Part shown: one piece after another, positions 17,833 to 26,584 of the stretch
Layout of the letters: every line of letters begins with the position of its first letter
Numbering within the stretch: position 1 is the stretch's first letter
Source of the DNA: Umezawaea tangerina
GTDB lineage: Bacteria; Actinomycetota; Actinomycetes; Mycobacteriales; Pseudonocardiaceae
Direction of reading: 5' to 3'
DNA length: 64,000 bases
Assembly: GCF_003002815.1 (NCBI RefSeq)
Contig: NZ_PVTF01000011.1
Coordinates: forward strand, 310,001-374,000
Translations under genes and position numbers: made by a program
The notes under the pieces: model-generated
The model's database searches: none
What the model was told of the DNA's origin: nothing
What the model saw: only the letters and a program-made list of their open reading frames with translations

Positions 17833-19217
17833 CCGGCCACCGGACGCTCGCGGAGAAGATCTGGCAAGACCACGTCGTGCGCCCCCTGGACGACGGCTCG
17901 GACCTGCTCTACGTCGACCTGCACGTGCTGCACGAGGTCAACACGCCGCGCGCGTTCGACGACCTGAGGGCGGCGGGCAGGACCGTCCGCCGCCCGGACC
18001 TCACCCTCGCGGTCGAGGACCACAACACCCCGACCGGGGAGGGCGGCCGGGAGGACCTGGCGGGCCGGAGGCAACGCGACCTGATCCGCGCCAACTGCGC
18101 CGGGTCCGGCATCCGGCTGCACCGCCTGGGCGATCCCGACCAGGGGATCGTGCACGTCGTCGTCCCGGAGCTCGGACTGGCCCGGCCCGGCATGACGATC
18201 GTCTGCTGCGACTCGCACACCTCCACGCTGGGGGCGCTGGGAGTGCTGGCGTTCGGGATCGGCACGGGCCAGGTCGAGCACGTGCTCGCCACCCAGACCC
18301 TGCCGATCCACCGCCCCGACGACCTGGCCGTCGAGATCTCCGGTGTGCTGCCGGACAGCGCGACCGCGAAGGACCTCGCGCTCGCGCTGATCGCGCGGAT
18401 CGGCACGGGCGGCGGTCGGGGCAGCGTCATCGAGTACCGCGGCGAAGCCGTCCGCGCCCTGTCCGTGGAAGCCCGGATGACGTTGTGCAACATGAGCGTC
18501 GAGGCGGGCTCCCGTGCCGGTCTGGTCGCGGTCGACGACGCCACCGTCCACTACCTGCGCACGCGGACCGGCGCGCGGTTCACCGACGCCGAGCCGCGGT
18601 GGCGGGAGATGCGCAGCGACGACGGCGCCCGGTTCGACCACGTCGTGCACCTCGACGCCGCGCAGGTCGGCCCCAGGGTCTCGTGGGGGACCAACCCGGC
18701 CCAGAACCTGCCGCTCGACGGCCGGGCCCCGTCCAGGTCCGACTGCGCCACCGAGCAGGAGTGGGCCACGACCCAGCGTTCCCTCGCCTACATGGGACTG
18801 CGGCCGGGCCAGCCGATGCGCGACGTCGAGGTGGACACCGTCTTCGTCGGCTCGTGCACCAACGGGCGGATCGAGGACCTCCGCGAGACCGCGTCCGTCC
18901 TTTCCGGACGCAAGGTCGCCGACGGTGTCCGGATGCTGATCGTCGCGGGCTCCGCGGCCGTGCGCCGCCAGGCCGTGGCGGAAGGGCTGGACCGGGTGTT
19001 CAGCGTCGCGGGCGCCGACTTCCGGCCGGGCGCGGGCTGCTCCATGTGCTGCGCGCTCAACGAGGACCGGCTCGCCCCCGGCGAGCGCGCGGCGTCCACC
19101 AGCAACCGGAACTTCGAGGGACGGCAGGGCAAGGGCTCCCGGACCCACCTCGTGTCACCGCGGGTCGCGGCCGCCACCGCGGTCACCGGGCGCATCACCA
19201 CACCGCAGGACCTGTGA
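17829..19217 (+). CDS. Aconitase/isopropylmalate isomerase large subunit (LeuC-like)
   Basis: 462 residues, the normal length for LeuC. It moves the hydroxyl of the condensation product from C2 to C3 through dehydration and rehydration on a [4Fe-4S] cluster. The cluster cysteines are visible: VGSCTNGR, and the CxxC pair in AGCSMCC. Active-site segments [19 protein letters not shown] and [18 protein letters not shown] are conserved. GTG 17829 overlaps the synthase stop, and its own stop overlaps the LeuD-like start, so the three genes are translationally coupled. It is a paralogue dedicated to this pathway rather than, by context, the leucine-pathway copy. Confidence 0.92.
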   Translation: MTGHRTLAEKIWQDHVVRPLDDGSDLLYVDLHVLHEVNTPRAFDDLRAAGRTVRRPDLTLAVEDHNTPTGEGGREDLAGRRQRDLIRANCAGSGIRLHRLGDPDQGIVHVVVPELGLARPGMTIVCCDSHTSTLGALGVLAFGIGTGQVEHVLATQTLPIHRPDDLAVEISGVLPDSATAKDLALALIARIGTGGGRGSVIEYRGEAVRALSVEARMTLCNMSVEAGSRAGLVAVDDATVHYLRTRTGARFTDAEPRWREMRSDDGARFDHVVHLDAAQVGPRVSWGTNPAQNLPLDGRAPSRSDCATEQEWATTQRSLAYMGLRPGQPMRDVEVDTVFVGSCTNGRIEDLRETASVLSGRKVADGVRMLIVAGSAAVRRQAVAEGLDRVFSVAGADFRPGAGCSMCCALNEDRLAPGERAASTSNRNFEGRQGKGSRTHLVSPRVAAATAVTGRITTPQDL

Positions 19218-19786
19218 GCACGCGGTCGGTCCGCACCGGGACGGCGGTGCCGCTGCGGCGCGACGACGTCGACACCGACCAGCTGTCGCCCGCGCGGTTC
19301 GTCCCCTACTACCGGCCGGACGGCTTCACGAACATCCTGTTCGCGGACTGGCGCACGGATCCGGACTTCGTGCTCAACCAGCCGCAGTACCAGGGGGCGA
19401 GCGTCCTGGTCGCGGGCCACGACTTCGGGACCGGGTCGTCGCGCGAGTCGGCCGTCTGGGCCCTGCAGGGCGCGGGCTTCCAGGTCGTCGTCGCGAGCGG
19501 CTTCGGCGACATCTTCCGGGGCAACGCCACCACCAGGGGGCTCTGGACGGTCGAGGTCGACCACGACGTCGTCGAACGCCTGTGGCGGGAGGTCGAGGCG
19601 GACCCCTGGCTGCCCCTCGTGGTCGACCTGACCGCGCGGCGCCTCGGCTTCGGGGCGGGGGAGTGTCCATTCCGGATCGACGAGCCCCTGCGCCGCCGTC
19701 TCCTGCGGCCGGGTGACCGGATCGCCGAGACCCTGCTCCACCTCGCCGAGGTGGAGGACTACGAGTCGAGGAGGGTGGTGCCTTGA
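19214..19786 (+). CDS. Aconitase/isopropylmalate isomerase small subunit (LeuD-like)
   Basis: 190 residues. It is the swivel domain that completes the LeuCD isomerase. [13 protein letters not shown] near the N-terminus, [17 protein letters not shown] (the substrate-recognition serine loop) and [14 protein letters not shown] are family hallmarks. GTG 19214 overlaps the LeuC-like stop by four bases. No isopropylmalate/homoisocitrate dehydrogenase (LeuB type) follows, which is unusual for a complete chain-extension set. Confidence 0.92.
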   Translation: MSTRSVRTGTAVPLRRDDVDTDQLSPARFVPYYRPDGFTNILFADWRTDPDFVLNQPQYQGASVLVAGHDFGTGSSRESAVWALQGAGFQVVVASGFGDIFRGNATTRGLWTVEVDHDVVERLWREVEADPWLPLVVDLTARRLGFGAGECPFRIDEPLRRRLLRPGDRIAETLLHLAEVEDYESRRVVP

Positions 19787-19851
19787 GCGGGTTCGCGCAC
19801 GGGCGGGTCGTCCCGGAGGACGCCGCGGGGACCTCGGAGCGCGCGCGGTGA
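19783..19851 (+). CDS. Candidate 22-residue micro-ORF bridging LeuD-like and FAD genes
   Basis: TTG 19783 overlaps the LeuD-like stop as TTGA, and its TGA stop overlaps the next GTG start as GTGA, exactly copying the four-base coupling used elsewhere in this operon. It would encode 22 residues beginning [12 protein letters not shown] and ending SERAR. It resembles nothing I recognise. It may be a ribosome relay across an otherwise 61-nt gap, a remnant of a lost gene, or chance. Confidence 0.25.
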   Translation: MSGFAHGRVVPEDAAGTSERAR

Positions 19852-21713
19852 CCGCGCTGGCGATCATCGGGGGCGGCCCCAGGGCCATGAGCGTCCTGGA
19901 ACGGCTCGCCGTCCGGCTGTCCGGGACCACGGAGCCGGTCGAGATCCACCTGGTCGACTCCGTGCAGGTGGGCTGCGGGCGGGTGTGGCGCACCGACCAG
20001 CCGGACTGGTTCCTGATGAACACGGTGGCGGGCGAGGTCACCGCCTTCTCCGGACCACCCGACGCGGGCCCGCCGCGACCGGGGGCGGGCCCGTCCTTCG
20101 CACGGTGGTGGGACCTGGCCGACCCCGGTACCGAGCACGTCAACGCCTACGCCCCGCGCCGCCTCTACGGCCGCTACCTGCTCCACCTCCTCGACGCTGT
20201 CGAGCGGGCCCTGCCGTCGGGGGTGGTGCTGCACCGGGTCACCGCGACCGTCGAGGACCTCCGCGGGCTGGAGGGCGGCGGGTACCGCCTCACCCTGCAC
20301 GACGGGACGGGGATCGACGTCGACCGGGCGGTCCTGGTCACCGGCCACGCCCGGCCGCGGCTGTCGGGACACCTGCTGGAGCTGCGGCGGTTCGCGGAGG
20401 CCCACCCGGACCTGCGGTTCGTCGCGGGGGACTCGGCGGCGGACATGCCGCTGCCCGCCATCCCCGCGGGCAGCGCGGTCGGCGTGATCGGGATGGGGCT
20501 GACCTTCTACGACGTGGTGGCGGCGCTGACGGTCGGGCGCGGGGGGAGGTTCGAGGAGTCGCCGGACGGCCTGGTCTACTCCGCCAGCGGGCAGGAACCG
20601 CTCCTCGTCGCCGGGTCGCGCAGCGGGTTCCCGCAACCGGCCCGCGGCCGCAACCGGAAGCCGCCGGACTCCGCCCACCGGCCCGTCTTCTTCACCGAGG
20701 GCCTGGTGCGCGCCGACACGGGCCCCGGACGGCTCGACTTCCGACGGCACCTGCTGCCCAGGCTCATGGCGGAGGTGGACCTCGTCCACTTCGCCGCGGT
20801 GCTGCGCGAGCGCCATGGAACGGTCGTGGCGGACGAGCTCGTCGCACGGGTGCGGGAGAAGGGCGGCGCCTCGCTGTCCACAGTGGACGACTGCGCGGCC
20901 GACCTCGGTCTCCCCGTGCCGACCCGGCTCGACTTCGACACCCTGGCCTTCCCGTTCGCCGACCAAGCGTTCGTCGACCGGGCGGCCTTCGACGACGCGC
21001 TCCTGACCGCACTGGGGGCCGACGTGCGCGAGGCCGGACGCGGCAACGTCGACTCACCGGTCAAGGCCGCGCTCGACGTCCTGCGCGGCCTGCGCGCGAC
21101 CATCCGGGACCTCACCGACTTCGGCGGCCTGCTGCCCGAGTCGCACCGCGACGACCTCGTCGGCTGGTACGCGCCGCGCAGCGCCTTCCTGGCCGCGGGA
21201 CCGCCCCTGGTCAGGCTGCGGGAGACCAAGGCGCTGGTCGAGGCCGGTGTCCTGCGGGTCATCGGCCCGAGGGCCCGGTACGAGGTCGACGCCGCAGCAG
21301 GGGCGTTCCGAGTCTCCTCACCCCAAGTCGGCGGCGCGTCCGAGGTGGTCCGGACGGTCGTCGACGCCCGGATCCCGCCGCCCGACATCGGGTCCGACAC
21401 GTCGCCGCTGTCCCGGATGCTGCTGCGGCGGGGACTGTGCCGGGAGTTCGTCGACGGCGGGTCGTTCCGCACCGGCGGCGTCGAGGTGACCAGGTCGCCG
21501 TTCCACCCGGTCGGCGCGGACGGCCGACCGGTGCGCGGCCTGCACGTGCTGGGCATCCCCTCGGAGCACTCCCGCTTCTTCACCCAGGTCGTCGCGACCG
21601 GCCCCGCGGGCTGGAGCGAGTTCATGCGCGACGCCGACGACGTCGCCCGGCACCTGCTGCGGCCCGTCGGGCACCGGACCGACCACCCCGTGGCGATCGG
21701 AGGTCCACGATGA
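19848..21713 (+). CDS. FAD/NAD(P)-binding protein (NAD_binding_9-like), function unknown
   Basis: 621 residues. The N-terminus has a dinucleotide-binding fold, ALAIIGGGPRAMSVLERL, followed by WFLMNTVAGEVTAF and a second Rossmann-like segment with GMGLTFYDVVAAL near residue 215. This matches the NAD_binding_9 group (PF13454), found beside biosynthetic and metal-uptake genes and largely uncharacterised. The C-terminal half is helical with a late NAD-like segment (LHVLGIPSEHSRFFTQV). As the only redox enzyme in an operon lacking a LeuB-type dehydrogenase, it might oxidise or otherwise process the chain-extended intermediate (inference). GTG 19848; its stop overlaps the next ATG (ATGA). Confidence 0.75.
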   Translation: MTALAIIGGGPRAMSVLERLAVRLSGTTEPVEIHLVDSVQVGCGRVWRTDQPDWFLMNTVAGEVTAFSGPPDAGPPRPGAGPSFARWWDLADPGTEHVNAYAPRRLYGRYLLHLLDAVERALPSGVVLHRVTATVEDLRGLEGGGYRLTLHDGTGIDVDRAVLVTGHARPRLSGHLLELRRFAEAHPDLRFVAGDSAADMPLPAIPAGSAVGVIGMGLTFYDVVAALTVGRGGRFEESPDGLVYSASGQEPLLVAGSRSGFPQPARGRNRKPPDSAHRPVFFTEGLVRADTGPGRLDFRRHLLPRLMAEVDLVHFAAVLRERHGTVVADELVARVREKGGASLSTVDDCAADLGLPVPTRLDFDTLAFPFADQAFVDRAAFDDALLTALGADVREAGRGNVDSPVKAALDVLRGLRATIRDLTDFGGLLPESHRDDLVGWYAPRSAFLAAGPPLVRLRETKALVEAGVLRVIGPRARYEVDAAAGAFRVSSPQVGGASEVVRTVVDARIPPPDIGSDTSPLSRMLLRRGLCREFVDGGSFRTGGVEVTRSPFHPVGADGRPVRGLHVLGIPSEHSRFFTQVVATGPAGWSEFMRDADDVARHLLRPVGHRTDHPVAIGGPR

Positions 21714-22306
21714 GCCGTTCGGCACTGCTCGTCCTCGACATGGTCAACGAGCTCGTGCACCCCGACGGGCACTACGCGCACGTCTGCCGGGAGCAGGTCG
21801 CCGCCCGCGGGGTGCTCGACCGCGCGAGGGCCGCCGTCGACCGCGCCCGGCTCGCGGCCGTCCCGGTCGTCTACGTCGTGCTCGGCTACAGCAGCCACTA
21901 CGAGGACTGGCCGTCGGAGTCGCCCCTGTTCGGCCCACCCGACCCGGAGCGCCGGTTCACGCTCGGCTCGTGGGGCACGCGGGTGCACGACCTGCTGGCA
22001 CCCGAACCCGGCGACGACGTCGTCGTCAAGCAGCGGGTGAGCCCGTTCCACGGGACCAACCTGGAGCTCCTGCTGCGCGCCCGCAAGGTCGACAGGCTCC
22101 TGCTGGCCGGGGTCGCGACCGACCTGGTCGTCCTCATGACCGCCATGCAGGCGCACGACCTCGGCTTCGCGGTCGAGGTCCTGGAGGACGCCACGGCCAC
22201 CGCGGACGAGGAGCTGCAGGCCGCGGCCGTGCTCCTGCTGGCCCGCACCGCGGTGGTCGGCAGCGTCGACAGGTCCTTCCCCCTCACCGCACAGGAGATC
22301 GCGTGA
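21710..22306 (+). CDS. Isochorismatase-fold hydrolase lacking the catalytic cysteine
   Basis: 198 residues. The fold is clear from LLVLDMVN (catalytic Asp), VVVKQRVSPFHG (catalytic Lys) and the GVATD turn. In cysteine hydrolases of this superfamily (nicotinamidase, N-carbamoylsarcosine amidase) a Cys follows that turn. Here the segment reads GVATDLVVLMTAMQ, with Val in that place. This resembles the isochorismatase subgroup, which acts without the cysteine, so vinyl-ether hydrolysis or a non-amidase role is more likely than amide hydrolysis. It is coupled by four-base overlaps to the FAD protein before and the aminotransferase after. Confidence 0.82.
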   Translation: MSRSALLVLDMVNELVHPDGHYAHVCREQVAARGVLDRARAAVDRARLAAVPVVYVVLGYSSHYEDWPSESPLFGPPDPERRFTLGSWGTRVHDLLAPEPGDDVVVKQRVSPFHGTNLELLLRARKVDRLLLAGVATDLVVLMTAMQAHDLGFAVEVLEDATATADEELQAAAVLLLARTAVVGSVDRSFPLTAQEIA

Positions 22307-23502
22307 GCGCACGTCCCGTCCCGGTCGCGAGGTCCATCGGCCGGTCGCCCACCGTCGCCCTCCTCGACGAGGTCGAGCGGCAGCGGGTGCGCGGCGTCGA
22401 GGTGGTCAACCTCGGCGGGGGAGAGCCGGACTTCCCGACACCGGAGCACATCGTGCGCCCGACCGTGCGGGCGCTGGAGGCCGGCTTCACGCACTACACC
22501 CCGAGCCGCGGCCTCCCGGAGCTGCGCGAGGCCATCGCGGCCAAGCTGCTCGTCGACAACGGCATCGCCGCGGACCCCGCGACGGACGTCATCGTCACGC
22601 CGTCGGCCAAACACGCGATGTTCATCGCGCTCGCGGGTGTCATCGGGCCCGGCGACGAGGTCCTGGTGCCCTCGCCCGCGTGGGTCAGCTACGCCCCGAT
22701 GATCGGGCTGCTCGGCGGACGTCCGGTCGACGTCCCGCTCGACCCCCGCGACGGGTACGGGCTCACCGCGGACCAGCTCGCGGCCGCGGTCACCCCGCGC
22801 ACGCGGGCGGTCCTGGTCAACTCGCCGAACAACCCCACGGGCCGGATGCTCACCCCCGCCGAGGCCGACGCCGTCATCCGCGTCGCCCGACGGCACGACC
22901 TGACCATCCTCGTGGACGAGATCTACGAGTACATCCGCTACCGCGACCGCCCCCACCTCAGCCTGGCGGCCAGGCCCGGCGGCCGCGGCCGGACCATCAC
23001 CGTCAACGGCTTCTCCAAGAGCCACGCCATGACCGGCTGGCGGCTCGGCTACGTGGTCGGCCCGCCCGCCGTGATGCGCGACGTCCTGAAGGTCCAGGAG
23101 CACACGGTCGGCTGCGCCTCCTCGTTCGTGCAGCGCGGCGCCTTGGCGGCGTTCACCCCCGAGGCCCGCGTCGCCGTGGACGAGATGGTGGCGAGCTACG
23201 ACGCCCGGCGCGGGTACGTGGTCGACGCGCTCAACCGGATACCCGGTGTCGTGTGCCCCGATCCGGAGGGCGCCTTCTACGTCCTGCCGGACATCTCGGG
23301 GCTCGGCTTCGGCTCGGCGGGGGAGTGCGCAGCCTGGCTGCTGGAGCGCACCGGGGTCGTGGTCGCGCCCGGCGGCGCGTTCGGCCCCACCGCCGAACAG
23401 CACGTCCGGCTGTCGTTCGCGACGGCACCCCACCTCCTGGCGACCGCGATCGACCGCCTCGGCGAGGCGTTGGCGTCCCGCGAGCCGACGACGTCCGGCT
23501 GA
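22303..23502 (+). CDS. Class I/II PLP-dependent aminotransferase
   Basis: 399 residues. It interconverts amino and keto acids with PLP. The fold-type I pattern is complete: YTPSRGLPELREAIA, the SPNNPTG loop, DEIYEYIRY (pyridine-N Asp), and the Schiff-base Lys in VNGFSKSHAMTGWRLGY. It is closest in style to AspB/aminotransferase class I gamma. As the last gene of the coupled operon it may transaminate the chain-extended keto acid to the final amino acid. GTG 22303 overlaps the preceding stop (GTGA). Confidence 0.9.
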   Translation: MSARPVPVARSIGRSPTVALLDEVERQRVRGVEVVNLGGGEPDFPTPEHIVRPTVRALEAGFTHYTPSRGLPELREAIAAKLLVDNGIAADPATDVIVTPSAKHAMFIALAGVIGPGDEVLVPSPAWVSYAPMIGLLGGRPVDVPLDPRDGYGLTADQLAAAVTPRTRAVLVNSPNNPTGRMLTPAEADAVIRVARRHDLTILVDEIYEYIRYRDRPHLSLAARPGGRGRTITVNGFSKSHAMTGWRLGYVVGPPAVMRDVLKVQEHTVGCASSFVQRGALAAFTPEARVAVDEMVASYDARRGYVVDALNRIPGVVCPDPEGAFYVLPDISGLGFGSAGECAAWLLERTGVVVAPGGAFGPTAEQHVRLSFATAPHLLATAIDRLGEALASREPTTSG

Positions 23503-23600
23503 GACCAGGGGACGGCCTGGATCACGGTCCGAAGTGGACGGTCGCGATCGGGCCCGATGGCGGGGCAGGGGACGCTTTCGGGGACGGGTGGCGCGGTCGT

Positions 23601-24320
23601 TCAGAGTCCGATGAGGGTGAAGCCCCCGCCCGCGGGGGCGGGCTGGCCGCAGGCGTACTGGATCCAGCTCAGGACCGGTCGGGTGACGAGCACCGCCCTG
23701 CGCAGCTCCATCGGCTGGCGGGACACGTGGATCCCGTGCTGCAGGACCCTGTCGTGGTCGGTGTCGTAGGTCCACACCGGTGATCCGCTGTTCCCTCCCC
23801 AGGTGTCGTGGGTGTAGATGAGCGTGTTGGTGTCGATGTGGACGCCGTCCACCGGGTCGACGTCCTCGTACATCCGGCCGCGGTGGGGACCGGGGTAGCC
23901 GGTCAGCTTCACGTTCTCGCCGACGATCTCCTCGCCGGTCACGGTGGGCTGGAAGTAGGCGAACGGGGGTGGGACCTGCACGGGTGCGGCCAGCAAGCAC
24001 ACCCCGACGTCCCAGGCGTCCTGGCCGTTGCGGAAGTTCACGTTGAAGTAGCCCGCGGACACCCGCGCACCGCTGGGCGGCGGGTCCGCGGGTCGGGCCT
24101 GGTTGTAGGCGCGGTAGAAGAAGACCTGCGTGGCCTGCCCCCGCGGGAGCGGGTCCGTGAGCGCGTCGATGAGGTTGTGCGAGCACGTGAGCACGTGGCG
24201 GTCGTCGATCAGCGCCCCGGACCCGTAGGCCCACCCGCCGTCGGTGCTCCATTGCATCGCGAGGTACCCGACGGTGCTTCTGGGCGGGATGGTGGGATTT
24301 TCGACAGGTGTCGCGTTCAT
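23601..24320 (-). CDS. Trypsin-like (chymotrypsin-fold) serine protease without signal peptide
   Basis: 239 residues. The catalytic triad is readable: His in VLTCSHNLID, Asp in AWDVGVCLL and Ser in WGGNSGSPVW. It is closest to V8/glutamyl-endopeptidase-like S1B proteases. ATG 24320 has GAGGAAAG 8 nt upstream. The N-terminus (MNATPVENPTIPPRSTVGY) is neither hydrophobic nor positively charged, so standard Sec/Tat export is not evident. It lies 94 nt after an unrecognised protein on the same strand, presumably in one transcript. Confidence 0.82.
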   Translation of the reverse strand: MNATPVENPTIPPRSTVGYLAMQWSTDGGWAYGSGALIDDRHVLTCSHNLIDALTDPLPRGQATQVFFYRAYNQARPADPPPSGARVSAGYFNVNFRNGQDAWDVGVCLLAAPVQVPPPFAYFQPTVTGEEIVGENVKLTGYPGPHRGRMYEDVDPVDGVHIDTNTLIYTHDTWGGNSGSPVWTYDTDHDRVLQHGIHVSRQPMELRRAVLVTRPVLSWIQYACGQPAPAGGGFTLIGL

Positions 24321-24414
24321 TGTCCATTCTTTCCTCGGTGCGTGCGTCGACGCAGCCGCGTTGTCGATTCCGCGGCCGCGTCGACTATTGCCCGATGAAT
24401 CGGGGAGGATTTTG

Positions 24415-25149
24415 TCAGGTGGACGAAACGAGCTCGTGGAGTTCCTTGGTGGCGGCCCGCGCGTCGGGTGCCAGCGGGTCGTAGAGCAGGTAGCTCTCCG
24501 ACGCGATCTCCTTCCCGGACGTCGTCGCCGGGACGAAGAAGCCCTTGGACCGGCTGTACTTGAGGGTGATCGACGGGACCCCGTCGCCGAATGTGGCGAT
24601 GGCCCGCTTGCTGGTCACCTGCGTGATGACCGTGCCGCTCATCAGGTTGGCCTCCAGCCACACCCACACGCTGGTCAGCGGGGTCATCGCCACCGACTGG
24701 TTGCTGGGGACGACGGTGGCGCTGATCGGCGCGTTCTCCACCGGCACCGGCCCGACCGTCGCCGACTGGGTGAGGCCGAAGGTCAGGTACGGGTACAGCG
24801 GGTTGTCGTTGACGTTGTTGACCGCGAAGGTCCCGTTCGGGACGGGCGGCATCGACGAGGGGCCGCTGAAGGTGTTCGTGGCCTTGAACGCGTAGGTGTT
24901 GCCGTCCTCGGCGACGGGCACGCTGCCGACCTTGCGGATCCTGGCGCCCGACTCGACGCTGGAGGTGGACGCGTAGAGCCCGTAGCTCTCCGTCCACTCG
25001 ATGGTGTTCTCCGGGAAGGGGTCGACGGTCAGCCAGGCGACGTTGGGGCTGCCGCCCCCCACCGGCTTCGCGAGGATGATGTTCTGCTGGGCCGCTTTCA
25101 GGATCTCGAGGTCCGCCGAGTCGACCAGGAGCTGGAGCGTGTAGTCCAT
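24415..25149 (-). CDS. Unrecognised 244-residue, probably beta-rich protein
   Basis: I do not recognise the family. From ATG 25149 the protein has no signal peptide or membrane span. It begins MDYTLQLLVDSADLEILKAA, then is rich in Thr, Ser, Val, Asn and Pro with alternating hydrophobic segments (TFAVNNVNDNPLYPYLTFG, TSVWVWLEANLMSGTVI), suggesting a beta-sandwich. The C-terminus is charged and helical (ARAATKELHELVSST). Codon use is less extreme than in neighbours (more AAC/ACG mix), and the upstream 250 bp are comparatively AT-rich. Its pairing with a serine protease on the same strand is the only functional hint. Confidence 0.65.
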   Translation of the reverse strand: MDYTLQLLVDSADLEILKAAQQNIILAKPVGGGSPNVAWLTVDPFPENTIEWTESYGLYASTSSVESGARIRKVGSVPVAEDGNTYAFKATNTFSGPSSMPPVPNGTFAVNNVNDNPLYPYLTFGLTQSATVGPVPVENAPISATVVPSNQSVAMTPLTSVWVWLEANLMSGTVITQVTSKRAIATFGDGVPSITLKYSRSKGFFVPATTSGKEIASESYLLYDPLAPDARAATKELHELVSST

Positions 25150-25685
25150 TTCGGTGCCCGCTTTCGTGACAGCACAACGCGACGATGCGTTCTCCGGGGA
25201 TTGTCCAACAATGGATACGACCATTTTTCCGATTCCGGTTTCGTATCCCCATGAGAAGCTACAGAGGAGATGAATGGGCCGGAAGGTCGGGTGGGCGGTA
25301 CTACCCGAATGAGCTACGGCCGGTCATCCGAAACTCTTTCGTCACCACGTGGAGAAAATCACGGGCCGGTGCTCGGGGTGGCCGGGAAGCGGAAGCGAGG
25401 ATCGGATTCCAAGATTGTTTCGACCGCCGGAACGATCGGTATCGAGTGGGCGGGCCGCGCCGTGGGCCGCAGGTCACGGGGTTCGCGCCCGTTTCGTGCG
25501 GGTCCGGCCGCGGGTCGGTCGGCTCCGCCGGGAGTCGCCGGGGCCGTCCGGTCGTGCCGTCGTGCCGCGGACTCCGCGTGAGTTCGTGCCGGCTGGCGGG
25601 GGTGGTCACGCACAGTCCGACGGCGCTGGGCCGGACGATGTCCAGCACCACTGACGAGTCGCCCGGTGGTGGGTCCGGGGTCGTC
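25150..25685. other. Gene-poor, comparatively AT-rich intergenic region
   Basis: No frame here reads like a protein on either strand. The part next to the 244-residue gene (about 25200-25260) is AT-rich and contains ATTGT-N3-ACAAT, a possible promoter or operator for that minus-strand gene. The rest shows nothing I can assign. Confidence 0.4.
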
Positions 25686-25737
25686 CGCGCCAGGCTCCTC
25701 TTCGCCGCAGAAGTGCGGAAAAGGGGAACCTGGCGCG
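25686..25737 (-). terminator. Compound hairpin downstream of the AIM24 gene
   Basis: Outer arms CGCGCCAGG (25686-25694) and CCTGGCGCG (25729-25737) pair perfectly. An inner hairpin CCGCA-GAAG-TGCGG lies within. It sits 17 nt beyond the AIM24-family stop codon. Confidence 0.6.
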
Positions 25738-25754
25738 GTTTTCCGGGTGGTGTC

Positions 25755-26426
25755 CTACTGCGCGGGCGGAGCGGGGTGGCCCTCGGAGGCCTGCACGACG
25801 ACGATGCCCTGACCCGACAGCGCGAGCTGGTAGGCCTCGCCGGAGCCGCGGCCGATGACGGCGCCGAGCTTCGCGGTCTTGCGGATCGAGGACTGCAGCG
25901 AGGTGGACCAGAGGACCGCGGACTGCATGTCGACGTACGTCGGCACGTCCACGCTCAGCACGACCGGGGTGCCGTAGGCGGTGACGGCGAGCGCGCCCGT
26001 GCCCTTGAACGTCGTGTTGAACAGGCCGCCGCTGAGCATCGACGCGCCCTCGGTGCGGTTGATGTCCCACGTGAGCGTGCTGTCGAACGCGAGCACGTTC
26101 TTGCCGTTGACGGTGACGCCCTCGTCCTCCAGGTAGAGCACGAACACCTCGTCGGCGTCCTGCGCGAGGAAGACGTCCCCGCTGCCCGACACCTTCATCA
26201 GCGACATGCCCTCACCGGTGAAGGCCTTCTTGAACAGCTTGCCGAGACCGCCGCTGCCCTCGTAGGCGAAGTCGACATCACCCTGGTAGGCGACCATCGA
26301 CCCCTGCTTGGCGAAGAAGAAGCCACCGCTGCCGGTGAGGTCCACCTTGAGCATGCGGTCGTTCTGCAGCTGGAAGCTGCCGGGCTCGACGGACCGCTCG
26401 GTGTGGTTGAACAGTGAGCTGCGCAT
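25755..26426 (-). CDS. AIM24/TIGR00266-family protein
   Basis: 223 residues. The family forms a beta-barrel of repeated strands. Characteristic segments are GSMVAYQGDVDFAYEG, MSLMKVSGSGDVFLAQ, LAFDSTLTWDINR and GLFNTTFKGTGALAVTAYG. Bacterial members are of unknown function and often occur in tandem or near stress and envelope genes; yeast AIM24 is mitochondrial. There is no signal peptide. It stands alone here, divergent from the YheO-type regulator. Confidence 0.88.
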   Translation of the reverse strand: MRSSLFNHTERSVEPGSFQLQNDRMLKVDLTGSGGFFFAKQGSMVAYQGDVDFAYEGSGGLGKLFKKAFTGEGMSLMKVSGSGDVFLAQDADEVFVLYLEDEGVTVNGKNVLAFDSTLTWDINRTEGASMLSGGLFNTTFKGTGALAVTAYGTPVVLSVDVPTYVDMQSAVLWSTSLQSSIRKTAKLGAVIGRGSGEAYQLALSGQGIVVVQASEGHPAPPAQ

Positions 26427-26584
26427 GCCCCGATAGTGCAGGTGATCATCCGCGCGCGCACTCCAGGGGTGCGGGTGTCCCTGATCGACATCGACGGGTT
26501 GTCCAAGCGGTTGACATCAAGGGTCCGCATTGCAACATTGTGTTGAGCGGAGTTCAACGTGCGGTTGAAGAACGGAGGGTGCGG

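Noticed and set aside
25301-25651. 116-codon minus-strand frame between the 244-residue gene and the AIM24 gene
   Set aside because: Low-complexity Arg/Pro-rich translation with no ribosome site.
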